Below are positions 37,298-46,306 of a stretch of 64,000 nucleotides of DNA, one piece after another. The stretch covers positions 310,001 through 374,000 of the forward strand of contig JAJEHN010000009.1 in the NCBI GenBank assembly GCA_022823665.1. The letters run 5' to 3'. Made by a program: the position numbers and the translations under genes. Under the pieces are notes generated by a model. That model had not been told where the DNA came from, searched no databases, and saw nothing but the letters and a program-made list of their open reading frames with translations. This DNA is from Thermoanaerobaculia bacterium (GTDB lineage Bacteria > Acidobacteriota > Thermoanaerobaculia > Multivoradales > Multivoraceae). The stretch's first letter is position 1. Each line of letters opens with the position of its first letter.

Positions 37298-38806
37298 TCA
37301 GGACGCTCCGCCGGCGGCCGTTGTTTCGGGCGCCGCGGCGAGCCCGGTCGCCAGCCGCTCCACCGACGTGCCCGGCGCGAAACCCAGCGAGCGGCAGAGC
37401 TGCAGGCGGCTGGCCAATTGTTGCCGGCGGGCGTCGATCAGCGCCTGTTCCAGCCCCTGCTGGGACAGAAGCGCGGTCAGCACGTTCAGGTAGTCCGTGG
37501 CGCCCTCACGGTACGACTCGCTGGTGAGAAGCAGCACCCGGCGCGCCTCCCCCAAACGCTCCTCCAGGTTCGCCACCAGCTCGCGGCTGCTGCGGCCGAC
37601 CGCAAGGGCCGTCTGCACCTCGCCGACCGCGTTGACCAGGGACTGTGCGTAGGCGTAGAGGCTCTCCTCCGCCGCCGCGTACGCCTGATCGATCCGAGCC
37701 CGCCGGCCACCGCCGCCGTAGACGGCCTGCGAGGCGGTACCGCCGATCTGACGGACGAGGTCGCTCATCACGTCGGCGACCTCCAGTGCCCGCCCGGTCA
37801 CCAGCGCGGTCAGCGACAGCGACGGCAACCACTCCCTGACCGCGGCCGCCGCCCGCCGGTCGGCCGCCTCGACGCGCCAGCGAGCCGCCTGCAGGTCGGG
37901 CCGCCGGTCCAGCAACGCGGCCGGCACGCCGAGATCAGGCTGTTCGGCCGCATCCAGCAACGGCCCCAGGCCAGGCGCATCGTCCGGAGTCAGGCGCTCC
38001 GTACTGCCGAGAAGCGTTGCGAGCTGGAACTCCAGCGACTCCAGCCGGCCCCGCGCGAGTTCGATCTGACCCCGGAGGCTCAGCAACTGTTCCCGCTGGC
38101 GGCCGATGTCCTGAGCCGGCCCCAGGCCCTGTCCGAAGCGAAGCTGGGTCAGCTCCAGGAACCTCTCCGAAGTCCGCTGCTGACTCTCGAGGAGCGCGAT
38201 GAGTTCACGTTCCGCAACGACGCCGAACCAGACCTCGGCCAACCCCGACGACAGGCTGATCGCCAGTGAACGCAGGTCGTGGACGCTCGCCTCGGCATCC
38301 AGCAGGGCCGCCAGCTCGCGGTTGCGCAGGCGACCCCAGAGATCGATCTCGAAGCTGGACGCCAGGCTGGAGTCCCAGGCCGCCCCGGCGAGCAGGAACT
38401 GGTTCACGATGCCGCTGCCTGGGAACGTCAGGTCGTTGCCGGTCAGGGAAGCGTCGAGACGCGGCATCAGGTAGGCGCCGCTCTCCCGGGCGCGCGCGTC
38501 GGCGGCCTCGACCCGGCTCCAGGCAACCTGGAGATCGAAGCTCTGACCGGCCAGACGATCCTGGAGGTTCCACAGAGTCTGATCGCCCAGCGCGCTACAG
38601 GCGCCTGGCGCCGCCGCACCGTGCGCACGGTCGAACCCCAGGTCGAACTCCGGCGGCGGTTCCGCGACCTCCGGGATGCGCTCCAGCACGCTCGTGTGGG
38701 TACAGCCCATCGCAATCGTCGCCAGCGCGCACGTCGCAAGACAAGTCCCGTAGAGCCAGGAGGATGGGCTCCGGGAACGGGTGGCCGAATCGAGGAGGCA
38801 GCGCAT
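37298..38806 (-). CDS. Outer-membrane efflux factor, NodT/OprM-type lipoprotein
   Basis: A 502-residue TolC-superfamily channel. The N-terminus is a lipoprotein signal (ATCALATIAMGC, lipobox MGC), so the protein is probably lipid-anchored like OprM. Two internally repeated long helical blocks (about 95-260 and 310-470), each Ala/Leu/Gln/Arg-rich with a short beta segment, form the trimeric barrel and periplasmic tunnel. NodT family features include SFEIDLWGRLRN and LLDRRPDLQAA. The ATG at 38806 is preceded by a pyrimidine tract rather than a ribosome site, so its start is less certain than the rest. It begins the tripartite efflux operon. Confidence 0.9.
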   Translation of the reverse strand: MRCLLDSATRSRSPSSWLYGTCLATCALATIAMGCTHTSVLERIPEVAEPPPEFDLGFDRAHGAAAPGACSALGDQTLWNLQDRLAGQSFDLQVAWSRVEAADARARESGAYLMPRLDASLTGNDLTFPGSGIVNQFLLAGAAWDSSLASSFEIDLWGRLRNRELAALLDAEASVHDLRSLAISLSSGLAEVWFGVVAERELIALLESQQRTSERFLELTQLRFGQGLGPAQDIGRQREQLLSLRGQIELARGRLESLEFQLATLLGSTERLTPDDAPGLGPLLDAAEQPDLGVPAALLDRRPDLQAARWRVEAADRRAAAAVREWLPSLSLTALVTGRALEVADVMSDLVRQIGGTASQAVYGGGGRRARIDQAYAAAEESLYAYAQSLVNAVGEVQTALAVGRSSRELVANLEERLGEARRVLLLTSESYREGATDYLNVLTALLSQQGLEQALIDARRQQLASRLQLCRSLGFAPGTSVERLATGLAAAPETTAAGGAS

Positions 38807-38927
38807 GGGGGAGGAAAGAGGCGGGAACCCGCAACTCTACGCCACTCCCGCCAGCGGTCAGTCGAGAACGACCCTTGGTACGTCCTTCCGCCCCGAAAGT
38901 TCCGCCCGCGTGCCGGCGGGAAGCCCC

Positions 38928-41180
38928 CTATGCCCCCTGCGCCTTTTCGAGGACCAGCGCGTGGGCCTCGTCGACACGCAGCTTCCAGCGCGGCTCCACC
39001 ACCGTGATGCTGTGCTGCTCCTGCACCAGGCACGGACCCGAGCGTTCGAAACCCGGAGCGAGGTCCTCGCGGCGCAGGAGCGCGGCCGTCCCCCAGCCGG
39101 CGAACCAGGCCCGGTACTCACCGGATTCGACTTCGCGGCCCCCGGCGGTTCCGGCGCGATCGAGCCGCGCCGCGGCGGGAGCGGTCGAGGCCAGGACGCG
39201 GATCGACTCGACCTCGATCGGATGTTCCGGGGGCGGATAGCCGTAGACCGCCTCATAGCGCTCCGCGAAGAGCGCGGCGACGGCGTCGGCGGACCGCGCC
39301 TCCTCCGCGGACCCCGGTTCCACCTCCAGCGCCGTTTCCTGGCCGAGCAACCGCAACCGGACGATCCGGCGCCGGACCGCGGCGCCTTCGAGGTTCGCGC
39401 CACGCTCCTCCAGCAGCCGGCCCAGCGCTTCGCGCTCAAGCCGCTCGACCACCGATCCCACCCCGCCACCGTCGAGCGGCTCGAGGACCTGCCGGTGAGC
39501 GAAGCGCTCCAGCACGGCGTGGCCGAGCCCGACGGCACTGAGCAGCGATGTATCGACGGGCACGATGACCGTCTCCATGCCCAGCTCCGAGGCGATCGCG
39601 CAGGCGTGCTGGCCGCCGGCGCCGCCGAAGCTGACCAGGGCATAGTCCGTCGGGTCATAGCCGCGCGAGATGGAGATGCGGCGAATCGCGTCGGCCATCC
39701 GTTCGTTGGCGATCGCGAGAAAACCCCCAAGGAGTTGCTCGTCGACGCCGCCGAGCCCCGCCAGCGCCTCGGCGGCCCGCCTTTCGGCTGCCGCCACATC
39801 GATGGGCAGGCCAAAGGCCGTCGGATCGATCCGGCCCAGCAGCAGGTTCACATCGGTGATCGTGAGCGGCCCGCCGGCGCCGTAGCAGGCGGGGCCGGGA
39901 CGCGCCCCGGCACTCTCGGGCCCGACCTTGAGCTGGCCGTGATCCACCCGGCAGATCGAGCCGCCGCCGGAGGCCACGGTCTCGATCGCCAGGGCCGGCG
40001 CCACGACGACCGCGTCGCCGACGCGGAACTCGAAGTTGTACTCGAAGTCGCCGTCGTAGCGCGACACGTCCGTACTGGTGCCTCCCATGTCGAAGCCGAT
40101 GACCCGGTCATGACCGCTCGCGCGTCCCGCCGCGGCCGCGCCCACGACGCCCCCGGCAGGGCCGGACAGCAGACTGTCCTTGGGCCTGTAGCTCGAGAAG
40201 CCCGCAAGGCCGCCGGCGCTGGTCATCACGCGGGGCGCGACACCGCCCGCCTCGCCCGCTTCCGACTCGCGCCCTCCCGAGAGCGCCGCCCCCGTGGTCT
40301 CCAGGTAGCCGCCGACCGCCCGCCCCAGGTAGGCGTCGACCACGGCCGTGTGGGCCCGCGGCACGATCTTGATCAGCGGCGCCAGTTCCGCCGAGCAGGA
40401 CACCGTACGAAAGCCGGCAGAGCGGAGGATCCGCTCGGCGCGCCGTTCGTGATCCGGATTCCGGTAGCTGTGCATCAACGCCACGGCCGCGGCGCGGAAG
40501 CCCTCGTCGACGAGGGCGCGGGCCGCGGTTCTCAGGCCCTCCTCATCGAGCGGCTCGAGCTCCCGGCCCCCGGCGTCGAGCCGTCCGGTCACCTCGACCG
40601 ACCGTTCGTACAGGGGAGCCGGGCGCTCGACCGCGAGCGCGAAGATGTCCGGTCGTGCCTGGTCGCCGATCAGCAGCAGGTCGGCGAATCCTTCGGTAAC
40701 GAAGAGCACCGTGCGGGATCCCGCCCGCTCGAGCAGGGCGTTCGTGCCGCGCGTCGTGGCAAGCCGGAGATCGCACGGCGGCAACGGCTGGTCCAGCGCC
40801 CTGGCGGTCGCGATGCGTGCCGCGAGAATCGGCGCGTTCTCCGGCGACAGGAGTTCCAGCACCTGGCCAGGCTCGAAAGCGGGAGTTCCGGCGCCGTTCT
40901 CCGCCGGCAGGAGCCTGCAGGTTCCATCCGCCAACCACTCTTCCACCAACGCCGGCGTGCCTTCGCCAAGGGGTACCGCGCGGTAGCCGGCGAAGAAGCC
41001 CTCAGGCAGGTCGAAGCGCGTCTCGAGCCGGGGCCCCCGAGGTCCGTTCGAAACCACGGTGGCCCGGACCGCGCCCGAGCTCAGGACCTTCACGCACTGG
41101 GACGAGCCCTCCGGATCGAGCGCTATGCAGTCGGTGAACGTGCCGCCGGTATCGATCCAGAGCTGCCAGAGGGGCGGCAC
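38928..41180 (-). CDS. Hydantoinase/oxoprolinase A-type subunit (HyuA), ATPase-fold
   Basis: A 750-residue protein of the HyuA family: ATP-dependent opening of cyclic amides such as hydantoins or 5-oxoproline, or acetone carboxylase beta-like chemistry. Diagnostic features are WIDTGGTFTDCI at the start (ASKHA phosphate loop), TTRGTNALLER, SGPAGGVVGA, GFDMGGTSTDVS (second phosphate motif) and SFGGAGGQHAC. Such proteins normally pair with a HyuB subunit encoded next door or fused to them. No HyuB is found in the window. It starts at a GTG with no clear ribosome site, 33 bp after the TPR gene, and is followed after 121 bp by the efflux operon. Substrate cannot be told. Confidence 0.86.
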   Translation of the reverse strand: MPPLWQLWIDTGGTFTDCIALDPEGSSQCVKVLSSGAVRATVVSNGPRGPRLETRFDLPEGFFAGYRAVPLGEGTPALVEEWLADGTCRLLPAENGAGTPAFEPGQVLELLSPENAPILAARIATARALDQPLPPCDLRLATTRGTNALLERAGSRTVLFVTEGFADLLLIGDQARPDIFALAVERPAPLYERSVEVTGRLDAGGRELEPLDEEGLRTAARALVDEGFRAAAVALMHSYRNPDHERRAERILRSAGFRTVSCSAELAPLIKIVPRAHTAVVDAYLGRAVGGYLETTGAALSGGRESEAGEAGGVAPRVMTSAGGLAGFSSYRPKDSLLSGPAGGVVGAAAAGRASGHDRVIGFDMGGTSTDVSRYDGDFEYNFEFRVGDAVVVAPALAIETVASGGGSICRVDHGQLKVGPESAGARPGPACYGAGGPLTITDVNLLLGRIDPTAFGLPIDVAAAERRAAEALAGLGGVDEQLLGGFLAIANERMADAIRRISISRGYDPTDYALVSFGGAGGQHACAIASELGMETVIVPVDTSLLSAVGLGHAVLERFAHRQVLEPLDGGGVGSVVERLEREALGRLLEERGANLEGAAVRRRIVRLRLLGQETALEVEPGSAEEARSADAVAALFAERYEAVYGYPPPEHPIEVESIRVLASTAPAAARLDRAGTAGGREVESGEYRAWFAGWGTAALLRREDLAPGFERSGPCLVQEQHSITVVEPRWKLRVDEAHALVLEKAQGA

Positions 41181-41213
41181 AGCAGAAACCCGGTCGCGCG
41201 GCCGTCAGGCGGC

Positions 41214-42389
41214 TCAGGAGGCCGCCAGCAGACGAACCAGGCGATCGATCCGCCGGTCGCCGTCAGGCTCCAGCCGCTGCGCACGACGAAGCAGTCTCTC
41301 GGCGGCCTTCCGCTCGCCCCGGCGCAGCAGCACCTCGCCCAGCGCCGCCGCCGGCGCCGCCTCGTCGGGTCCAAGCCGCCGCGCCCGGCTGTAGAAGCGC
41401 TCCGCCTCGTCCAGACGGCCGTACCGCAGACTCAGATCGCCGAGGGCGATGTAGGTGAACGGGTTGCGGTTGCGCCTGGCGTCCGCCATCAGCAGCAGGT
41501 CGTCCGCCTCCTCCGTCCGGCCGTTCAGCCGCAGCAACACGGCCAGGTTGACCAGGGCTGAACTGAGCCCCGGATCGACGACCAGGGCCTGCCGGTAGCT
41601 CGACTCCGCCTCGTCGGTCCGGCCGCTCCGGCGCTGGGCCACTCCCAGGTTGGCCCAGGCGGACGCCAGTTCGGGGTCGATTCGGACAGCGTCCTCGAGC
41701 CAGGCGACGGCTTCGTCGAGCCGTTCGGCCCGCAGCGCTTCGGCGCCACGGTTCGAGTAGTAGAGGGCCGTCGCCGTGAGATCGCTGATTGGCGAGACCC
41801 TGAAGCCCCGCTCGTCCTCGCGCAGACCGAAGTCGATGATCCGCATCGCGTGCCTGGGCCCGAATCCCACGGCAACGTGGTCGGAAATGACGACCAGGTC
41901 GCCCTCGCGCTCGAAGTTCTCGACGTGCGACACCTCGACGAAGTAAGCCGCGAGATCGAGTTCCCTGGCCATGCCGACGAACATCTGGGTGAAGGCCAGG
42001 CAGTTGGCGGTCCTGCTCTCGAAGACCTCCACCGCGGATCCGGTACGCCCGGCCTTGTACTCCACGCCGAGCATGGACGTCTCGGTCACCGCCTCGACCA
42101 GGCGATCCAGCCGCTTGTCCCGTTCAGCCGCGCCGACCGCTTCGTGAACCCAGGCGGCCATCTGGTCGTTCAGAGCGAACGGCACGAGAGCACGGCTGAC
42201 TTCGCGGCGCTCGAGTTCACGCAGTAGCGCGTTCTCGCCCGTCTCGCGCACGCCGGTCGAGGCGCAGGCCAGAGCCAGCGCAGCCGGAAGCGTCGCCACA
42301 GCCAGCCGATTCAGCCAGCGGCGCCCGACTCGCGGTTCGATGTCCCCCGAAGTCACAGCGGTTACACCCTCCATCGGCGCCCGCACCAT
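41214..42389 (-). CDS. Lipoprotein with transglutaminase-like domain and TPR repeats
   Basis: A 391-residue protein with lipobox LALAC following a short hydrophobic segment. Residues about 95-215 form a transglutaminase-like cysteine-hydrolase fold: the Cys of SRTANCLAF, the His of SDHVAV and an Asp of RIIDFG form the usual triad. After it come about five TPR repeats (215-380), for example NRGAEALRAERLDEA and WANLGVAQRRSGRTDEA. Such proteins occur in Acidobacteriota and proteobacteria with unknown substrates. Start uncertain: ATG 42389 or ATG 42374, with a GTG at 42356 having a GGAGG upstream; all retain the lipobox. It precedes HyuA by 33 bp. Confidence 0.75.
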   Translation of the reverse strand: MVRAPMEGVTAVTSGDIEPRVGRRWLNRLAVATLPAALALACASTGVRETGENALLRELERREVSRALVPFALNDQMAAWVHEAVGAAERDKRLDRLVEAVTETSMLGVEYKAGRTGSAVEVFESRTANCLAFTQMFVGMARELDLAAYFVEVSHVENFEREGDLVVISDHVAVGFGPRHAMRIIDFGLREDERGFRVSPISDLTATALYYSNRGAEALRAERLDEAVAWLEDAVRIDPELASAWANLGVAQRRSGRTDEAESSYRQALVVDPGLSSALVNLAVLLRLNGRTEEADDLLLMADARRNRNPFTYIALGDLSLRYGRLDEAERFYSRARRLGPDEAAPAAALGEVLLRRGERKAAERLLRRAQRLEPDGDRRIDRLVRLLAAS

Positions 42390-42495
42390 CTTACAGCGCC
42401 GTTGATCCCCAACCGGCACGGATGCTTCAGGATTCCCGCGGCGCCGAAGGCCGTCCGTACCCCTCCGCCGCACGCCCTCGGAAGCTCGGGCCGCG

Positions 42496-43071
42496 TCAGG
42501 ACCCGGCGCGCCGCGCCTTGAGCACCCGCCGCCGCAGGAGTCGGACACTGACCACAGCGACCAGGAACGCCACCGCGGTCAGAGCAAGCACGGGCATCGT
42601 GATCGCCAGGAGCGACAGGCCGGCGGCAGACGCGGCCTCGCCGGTCGACACGACGGGATTGCCGATCCCGGCCGTCGCCATCGTGGAGGCTCCCCTCAGC
42701 AGCGTCGTCCCGGTCTGGACCACTGCCGCCGCCGTTCCACCGGCCACCGCCGCGAGAGCCCAGCCAACCAGTGGCGTCGCGGTCTCGATGTTCGCCGCGG
42801 CGACGACAACGCCGGCGGTCACCGCAGCCGGCATCGCGGCTACGTCGAGCACGTTGTCGAGCCAGGGTATGTAGTAAGCGCCGATCTCGCAGACGGTGGC
42901 CACGGCCAGCGCGAGGAGCGCGGGAGTGCCGGCCATCCACTCGAAGCCGTCGGCCAGCTCGAGCGCTCCGGCCCTGGCCCCGACGCCCATGACCAGGACG
43001 GGCAGAAAGACCCGGAAGCCGCAGGCGGCCGCCAACCCGATGCCAAGACCGACGCTGAGCAGAATCTCCAT
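42496..43071 (-). CDS. DUF4126 membrane protein
   Basis: A 191-residue hydrophobic protein with about four to five transmembrane segments and a short basic C-tail (RRRVLKARR). The N-terminus MEILLSVGLGIGLAAACGFRVF and AYYIPWLDNVLD fit DUF4126, which has no known function. A strong ribosome site (AAGGGGAG) lies 8 bases from the ATG. It follows murJ after 45 bp, a space mostly filled by three 10-bp repeats. Confidence 0.85.
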   Translation of the reverse strand: MEILLSVGLGIGLAAACGFRVFLPVLVMGVGARAGALELADGFEWMAGTPALLALAVATVCEIGAYYIPWLDNVLDVAAMPAAVTAGVVVAAANIETATPLVGWALAAVAGGTAAAVVQTGTTLLRGASTMATAGIGNPVVSTGEAASAAGLSLLAITMPVLALTAVAFLVAVVSVRLLRRRVLKARRAGS

Positions 43072-43088
43072 CTCGCGGCTCCCCTTCC

Positions 43089-43118
43089 GGTTCAGACTGG
43101 TTCAGCCTGGTTCAGACT
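43089..43118. repeat. Three tandem 10-bp repeats between murJ and the DUF4126 gene
   Basis: GGTTCAGACT, GGTTCAGCCT and GGTTCAGACT follow each other without a gap at 43089-43098, 43099-43108 and 43109-43118, differing by one base. The last copy overlaps the murJ stop codon (43117-43119). The spacing equals about one DNA turn. It may be a slippage product or a cooperative protein-binding array. Confidence 0.7.
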
Positions 43119-44823
43119 ACGTCGAGGGCCGGCGGCGGGTTTCGATCAACCAACGGCGCAGGGCCAACGCTTCGGGCACCTTGAGCACGTTGGCGGCGCC
43201 CAGGTAGGTGACGGCGAAGCCGACGACCGGAACGACGCCGGCTATCCAGGGCGGACCCGGCACGAGGGTCTGCGTCGCCGCCCAGGGCGCCACGCAGGCC
43301 GCGCCCAGTGCCAGGTGCAACATCCACGACCGCCATGGCGCCCGGACAGCGACGTCTCGTCGCTTCAGCCGCCCAAGCAACAGGCCCAGCTCGAGCCACG
43401 CACCCACCGCGGACCCCAGCGCGAGCCCGACCGCGCCAAGGCGCAGAGCCTGGGCCCCCTCTGGAGCCGCCGCCCGCAACCAGGGCAACACCTCTCCGAG
43501 CGGGATACGGTCGAGCAGAATCATCAAGACGGTGCCGAGCCCGGCCGCGAGGACGAGTCGCATCGCCGCGATCCGGGCGGGGCTTCGGGTGTCTCCCAGC
43601 GAAAAGAACACGCTCTGCAGAAGCCGCGAGGCACTGGAAGCCAGCAGGCCGAGAGAGTAAGCGCCCAGAACGAGGAACACGAGCCCGTTGTCCGCAAGGT
43701 CGAACTCACCGCGGCGGTAGATTGCGCCGACGATCCCGAACCCCAGCAGCACGTAACCGACCAGGGTCGGCGCCACCAGAAACGACATCGCCGCCAGGGA
43801 CCGTTGGGCACGCTCGGAGGCGGCCCGCGCGCGTTCGGGGGCGTCCCCGCGAAGTCGCGAGAGTTCCGTCAGTTCCGCTGCCGCCACGGAAACGGCGAAG
43901 AGGGAGATGGGGAGCAGATACAGACGCTGACCCCAGGTCAGGGCCGCCAGGGCGCCCTTGACCAGGAAGGACGCAAGGAAGAGATCGACGTAAGCGCCAA
44001 GCTGGCCTACGCCCCGGCCGGCGATCGCCGGGCCCAGGTTGGCCAGGGTCGTCCGAACGCCCTTTACCCGGAGGCTGAGGGACAGACGCAGACCTTCCGT
44101 AACCCGGAGGACCAGAGGCAGCTGCACCGCGAACTGAAGGAGGCCGCCGCCGAGACCGCCCCAGCAGACGGCAAGCGCGAGCGTTTCGACGCGATCGCTC
44201 CCAACGCTCGTGGTCCGCATCGCGACGAAGAGGATCGTGGCGATCACGCTCGCGTTCCAGAAGCACGGCGCCAGGTACGGAAGCAGAAAACGGCGGTGGC
44301 TGTTCAGGACGCCAAGGCACCAGGCCGACAGCGTGATCGCCGCCACCATCGGGAAACAGATGCGAACCGCGGTCGTGGCCAACTCCAGTCGATCGATCGC
44401 CTCCGTTCCGGCCGCCACGGCATCCGCGTCCGCGGCGAAGCCGGCAACGAGCAGGCGCACGATCTGAGGCGCCAGGAGGACGCCAAGCAGGCTCAACGCG
44501 GCCATCGCGGACAACAGAAGACCGAAGATGGCACCGGCCAGAGCGCCGGCCTCGCGGCGCCGGCCCTCGGCCAGCAAACGGCTGTACGTCGGAATGAACG
44601 ATGCCGAGAGCGCCTGGTCGCCGAGCAGGTTCTGCAGGACGTTCGGCGCCCGAAAGGCCACCGCCAGCACATCGGTCAGGGCGCCGACGCCGGCGACACC
44701 CGCGATCACGGCTTCCCGGACCAGGCCGAGAACGCGACTGGCCACGATGCCGGCCGCGATCCGCGGCGCACCGCTCACGGCCGCCGGCGCGCTCGCTCCT
44801 CCGGCGGACTCCGCCAGGGTCAA
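43117..44823 (-). CDS. murJ: Lipid II flippase MurJ
   Basis: Flips lipid-linked peptidoglycan precursors across the inner membrane (family knowledge). A 568-residue MATE/MOP-fold protein with about 14 transmembrane helices. N-terminal family signatures GIVASRVLGLVRE and FRAPNVLQNLLGDQALSASFIPTY are fully present. Its TTG start at 44823 overlaps the stop of the PilZ-AMIN gene (TTGA); a GTG at 44778 in the same frame would still retain the conserved N-terminus, so the true start is open. Either way the gene directly follows the PilZ-AMIN gene. Confidence 0.93.
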   Translation of the reverse strand: MTLAESAGGASAPAAVSGAPRIAAGIVASRVLGLVREAVIAGVAGVGALTDVLAVAFRAPNVLQNLLGDQALSASFIPTYSRLLAEGRRREAGALAGAIFGLLLSAMAALSLLGVLLAPQIVRLLVAGFAADADAVAAGTEAIDRLELATTAVRICFPMVAAITLSAWCLGVLNSHRRFLLPYLAPCFWNASVIATILFVAMRTTSVGSDRVETLALAVCWGGLGGGLLQFAVQLPLVLRVTEGLRLSLSLRVKGVRTTLANLGPAIAGRGVGQLGAYVDLFLASFLVKGALAALTWGQRLYLLPISLFAVSVAAAELTELSRLRGDAPERARAASERAQRSLAAMSFLVAPTLVGYVLLGFGIVGAIYRRGEFDLADNGLVFLVLGAYSLGLLASSASRLLQSVFFSLGDTRSPARIAAMRLVLAAGLGTVLMILLDRIPLGEVLPWLRAAAPEGAQALRLGAVGLALGSAVGAWLELGLLLGRLKRRDVAVRAPWRSWMLHLALGAACVAPWAATQTLVPGPPWIAGVVPVVGFAVTYLGAANVLKVPEALALRRWLIETRRRPST

Positions 44824-46262
44824 TCCGAAAGGTTGACGACGACCCGGTCGCCGCGTCGCTCGACCGTCGCCACGACGTTGGGCGCCGCCAGGTCGAGCAC
44901 CACGTGCAGGTTCCGCGTCGCTCCCCTGCCATGAACGCCGGTGCGCACGCCACGCAACCGGGGAGCGCTGACCGCGCTCGCATCGTAGTCCCGCTGCACG
45001 CCGATCAACCGCACGAGCAACCGCGGCGGCGCGTCCAGCGGCATCACATGGTGGCGCTCGAAGGGGGCGTTGCCCGTGATCTCGACCAGCGTCCGGTCAT
45101 CCCGCACCGAGGCTGTGATCGAGCGAAGCGCGGTCGCGTTGGCGGGCGCTGCGGTCGGCGCCGGAACTGACGGTGGAGGCGCCGAAGGACGCGGCCTGGC
45201 TGCCGGCTCGGGAGATGGGGCCGTCGCCTCGGGAGCTTGGATTGCCGACTCGGGAGACGAACTGGCCGCCTCGGGAGATGGGCTGGTCGGCTCGGAAGGC
45301 CTAGCGGGAACTTCGCCGGCGACCGGGGCCGGAGCCGGCGTCGACTCGGTCGAAGGCCGGGCGGCCGCGGGCGGATCCACGGGTCCGGTCGGTTCCTCGA
45401 CCGGCGCCGCAACCTCAAAGCTCTGCGCTACGGGAGCCGGCTGCTCCCCGCCGCCGTTCCCACCCATGCCGACGAGCCGCATCAGAGGCCCCCGCAGGAA
45501 GATCAGCAGGATGCCAACCAGGATGACGCCGGCCACCGTCGGCCAGACCCAGGAAGGTCTCTCGGACTCCCGGTTCATCCAGTCCTCATCGTCGCCCGCG
45601 AGGTCGCCGAACAACTCGGCGCGCGTACCGCCGGCTTCGCCGTCCTCGATTGCCGATCCCTCCGGGGACGCGGCCTCGTCCGCAGGCGGTTCCTCCGCGG
45701 CTGCCACGACATCGACCGGCTCCGCCTCATCCGCCTCTTCCCGTTCCTCCGCTGGCTCGACATCGTCCTCGACAGCCGCCGGCTCCACAGCGGGCTCGTC
45801 CGGTGTGTCGTCGACCGTCTCGGCGTCCTCCACTTCGGCCTCCTCCGGTTCTGCGGGCGCTGGCGGAGCCGCTTCGGCGGCCGGGTCCGAACCAGCCGCG
45901 TCGTCCGGCTGCTCGGAAAACAGCATCGCCAGGCGTTCCTCTCCCGGCGGCTCCACACGCGTGAACTGCATGCCCATTCCGGCCGGCTGGTCGGCGCCGC
46001 CCGGCGCCTCGCGCACCCAGACCACCGCGGCCTCACCCTGGACCGTGTCGGGCGGGTCCCCCGACCCCAGTTCGAGAACGAACGCCGCGGCCGTACCCAC
46101 GGGGCGGACGTCGGAGCTGGCCACGAACATCCCGCCGATCGCGATGTCGCGCGTCCGGGCGACGAGTTCCCCGTCCTCGCCGGACACCGTCAGGCGAACC
46201 GGCGCCTCCCGCAGCAGGCGGCGGGACTCGCGGAAGCGGAAACTCTGACTAGCCGGGGACAT
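44820..46262 (-). CDS. PilZ domain - transmembrane segment - AMIN domain protein
   Basis: A 480-residue protein of unusual architecture. Residues 11-115 form a PilZ domain with R14-x-x-x-R18 and D39-x-A-x-G-G, a slightly modified c-di-GMP-binding signature that would bind c-di-GMP in the cytoplasm. A very acidic low-complexity linker fills 117-236. One transmembrane helix lies at 238-256. A Pro/Ala/Ser/Glu-rich linker (274-375) leads to an AMIN domain (376-480), which in PilQ and amidase AmiC binds peptidoglycan. With the N-terminus inside, the AMIN domain would be periplasmic; charges around the helix do not settle the topology, as positive residues follow it. The stop overlaps the murJ start (TTGA). 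Confidence 0.75.
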   Translation of the reverse strand: MSPASQSFRFRESRRLLREAPVRLTVSGEDGELVARTRDIAIGGMFVASSDVRPVGTAAAFVLELGSGDPPDTVQGEAAVVWVREAPGGADQPAGMGMQFTRVEPPGEERLAMLFSEQPDDAAGSDPAAEAAPPAPAEPEEAEVEDAETVDDTPDEPAVEPAAVEDDVEPAEEREEADEAEPVDVVAAAEEPPADEAASPEGSAIEDGEAGGTRAELFGDLAGDDEDWMNRESERPSWVWPTVAGVILVGILLIFLRGPLMRLVGMGGNGGGEQPAPVAQSFEVAAPVEEPTGPVDPPAAARPSTESTPAPAPVAGEVPARPSEPTSPSPEAASSSPESAIQAPEATAPSPEPAARPRPSAPPPSVPAPTAAPANATALRSITASVRDDRTLVEITGNAPFERHHVMPLDAPPRLLVRLIGVQRDYDASAVSAPRLRGVRTGVHGRGATRNLHVVLDLAAPNVVATVERRGDRVVVNLSD

Positions 46263-46306
46263 GGACGCAAGCGCTCAATCGCAACTGACGCCGCAATAGT
46301 AACCCT

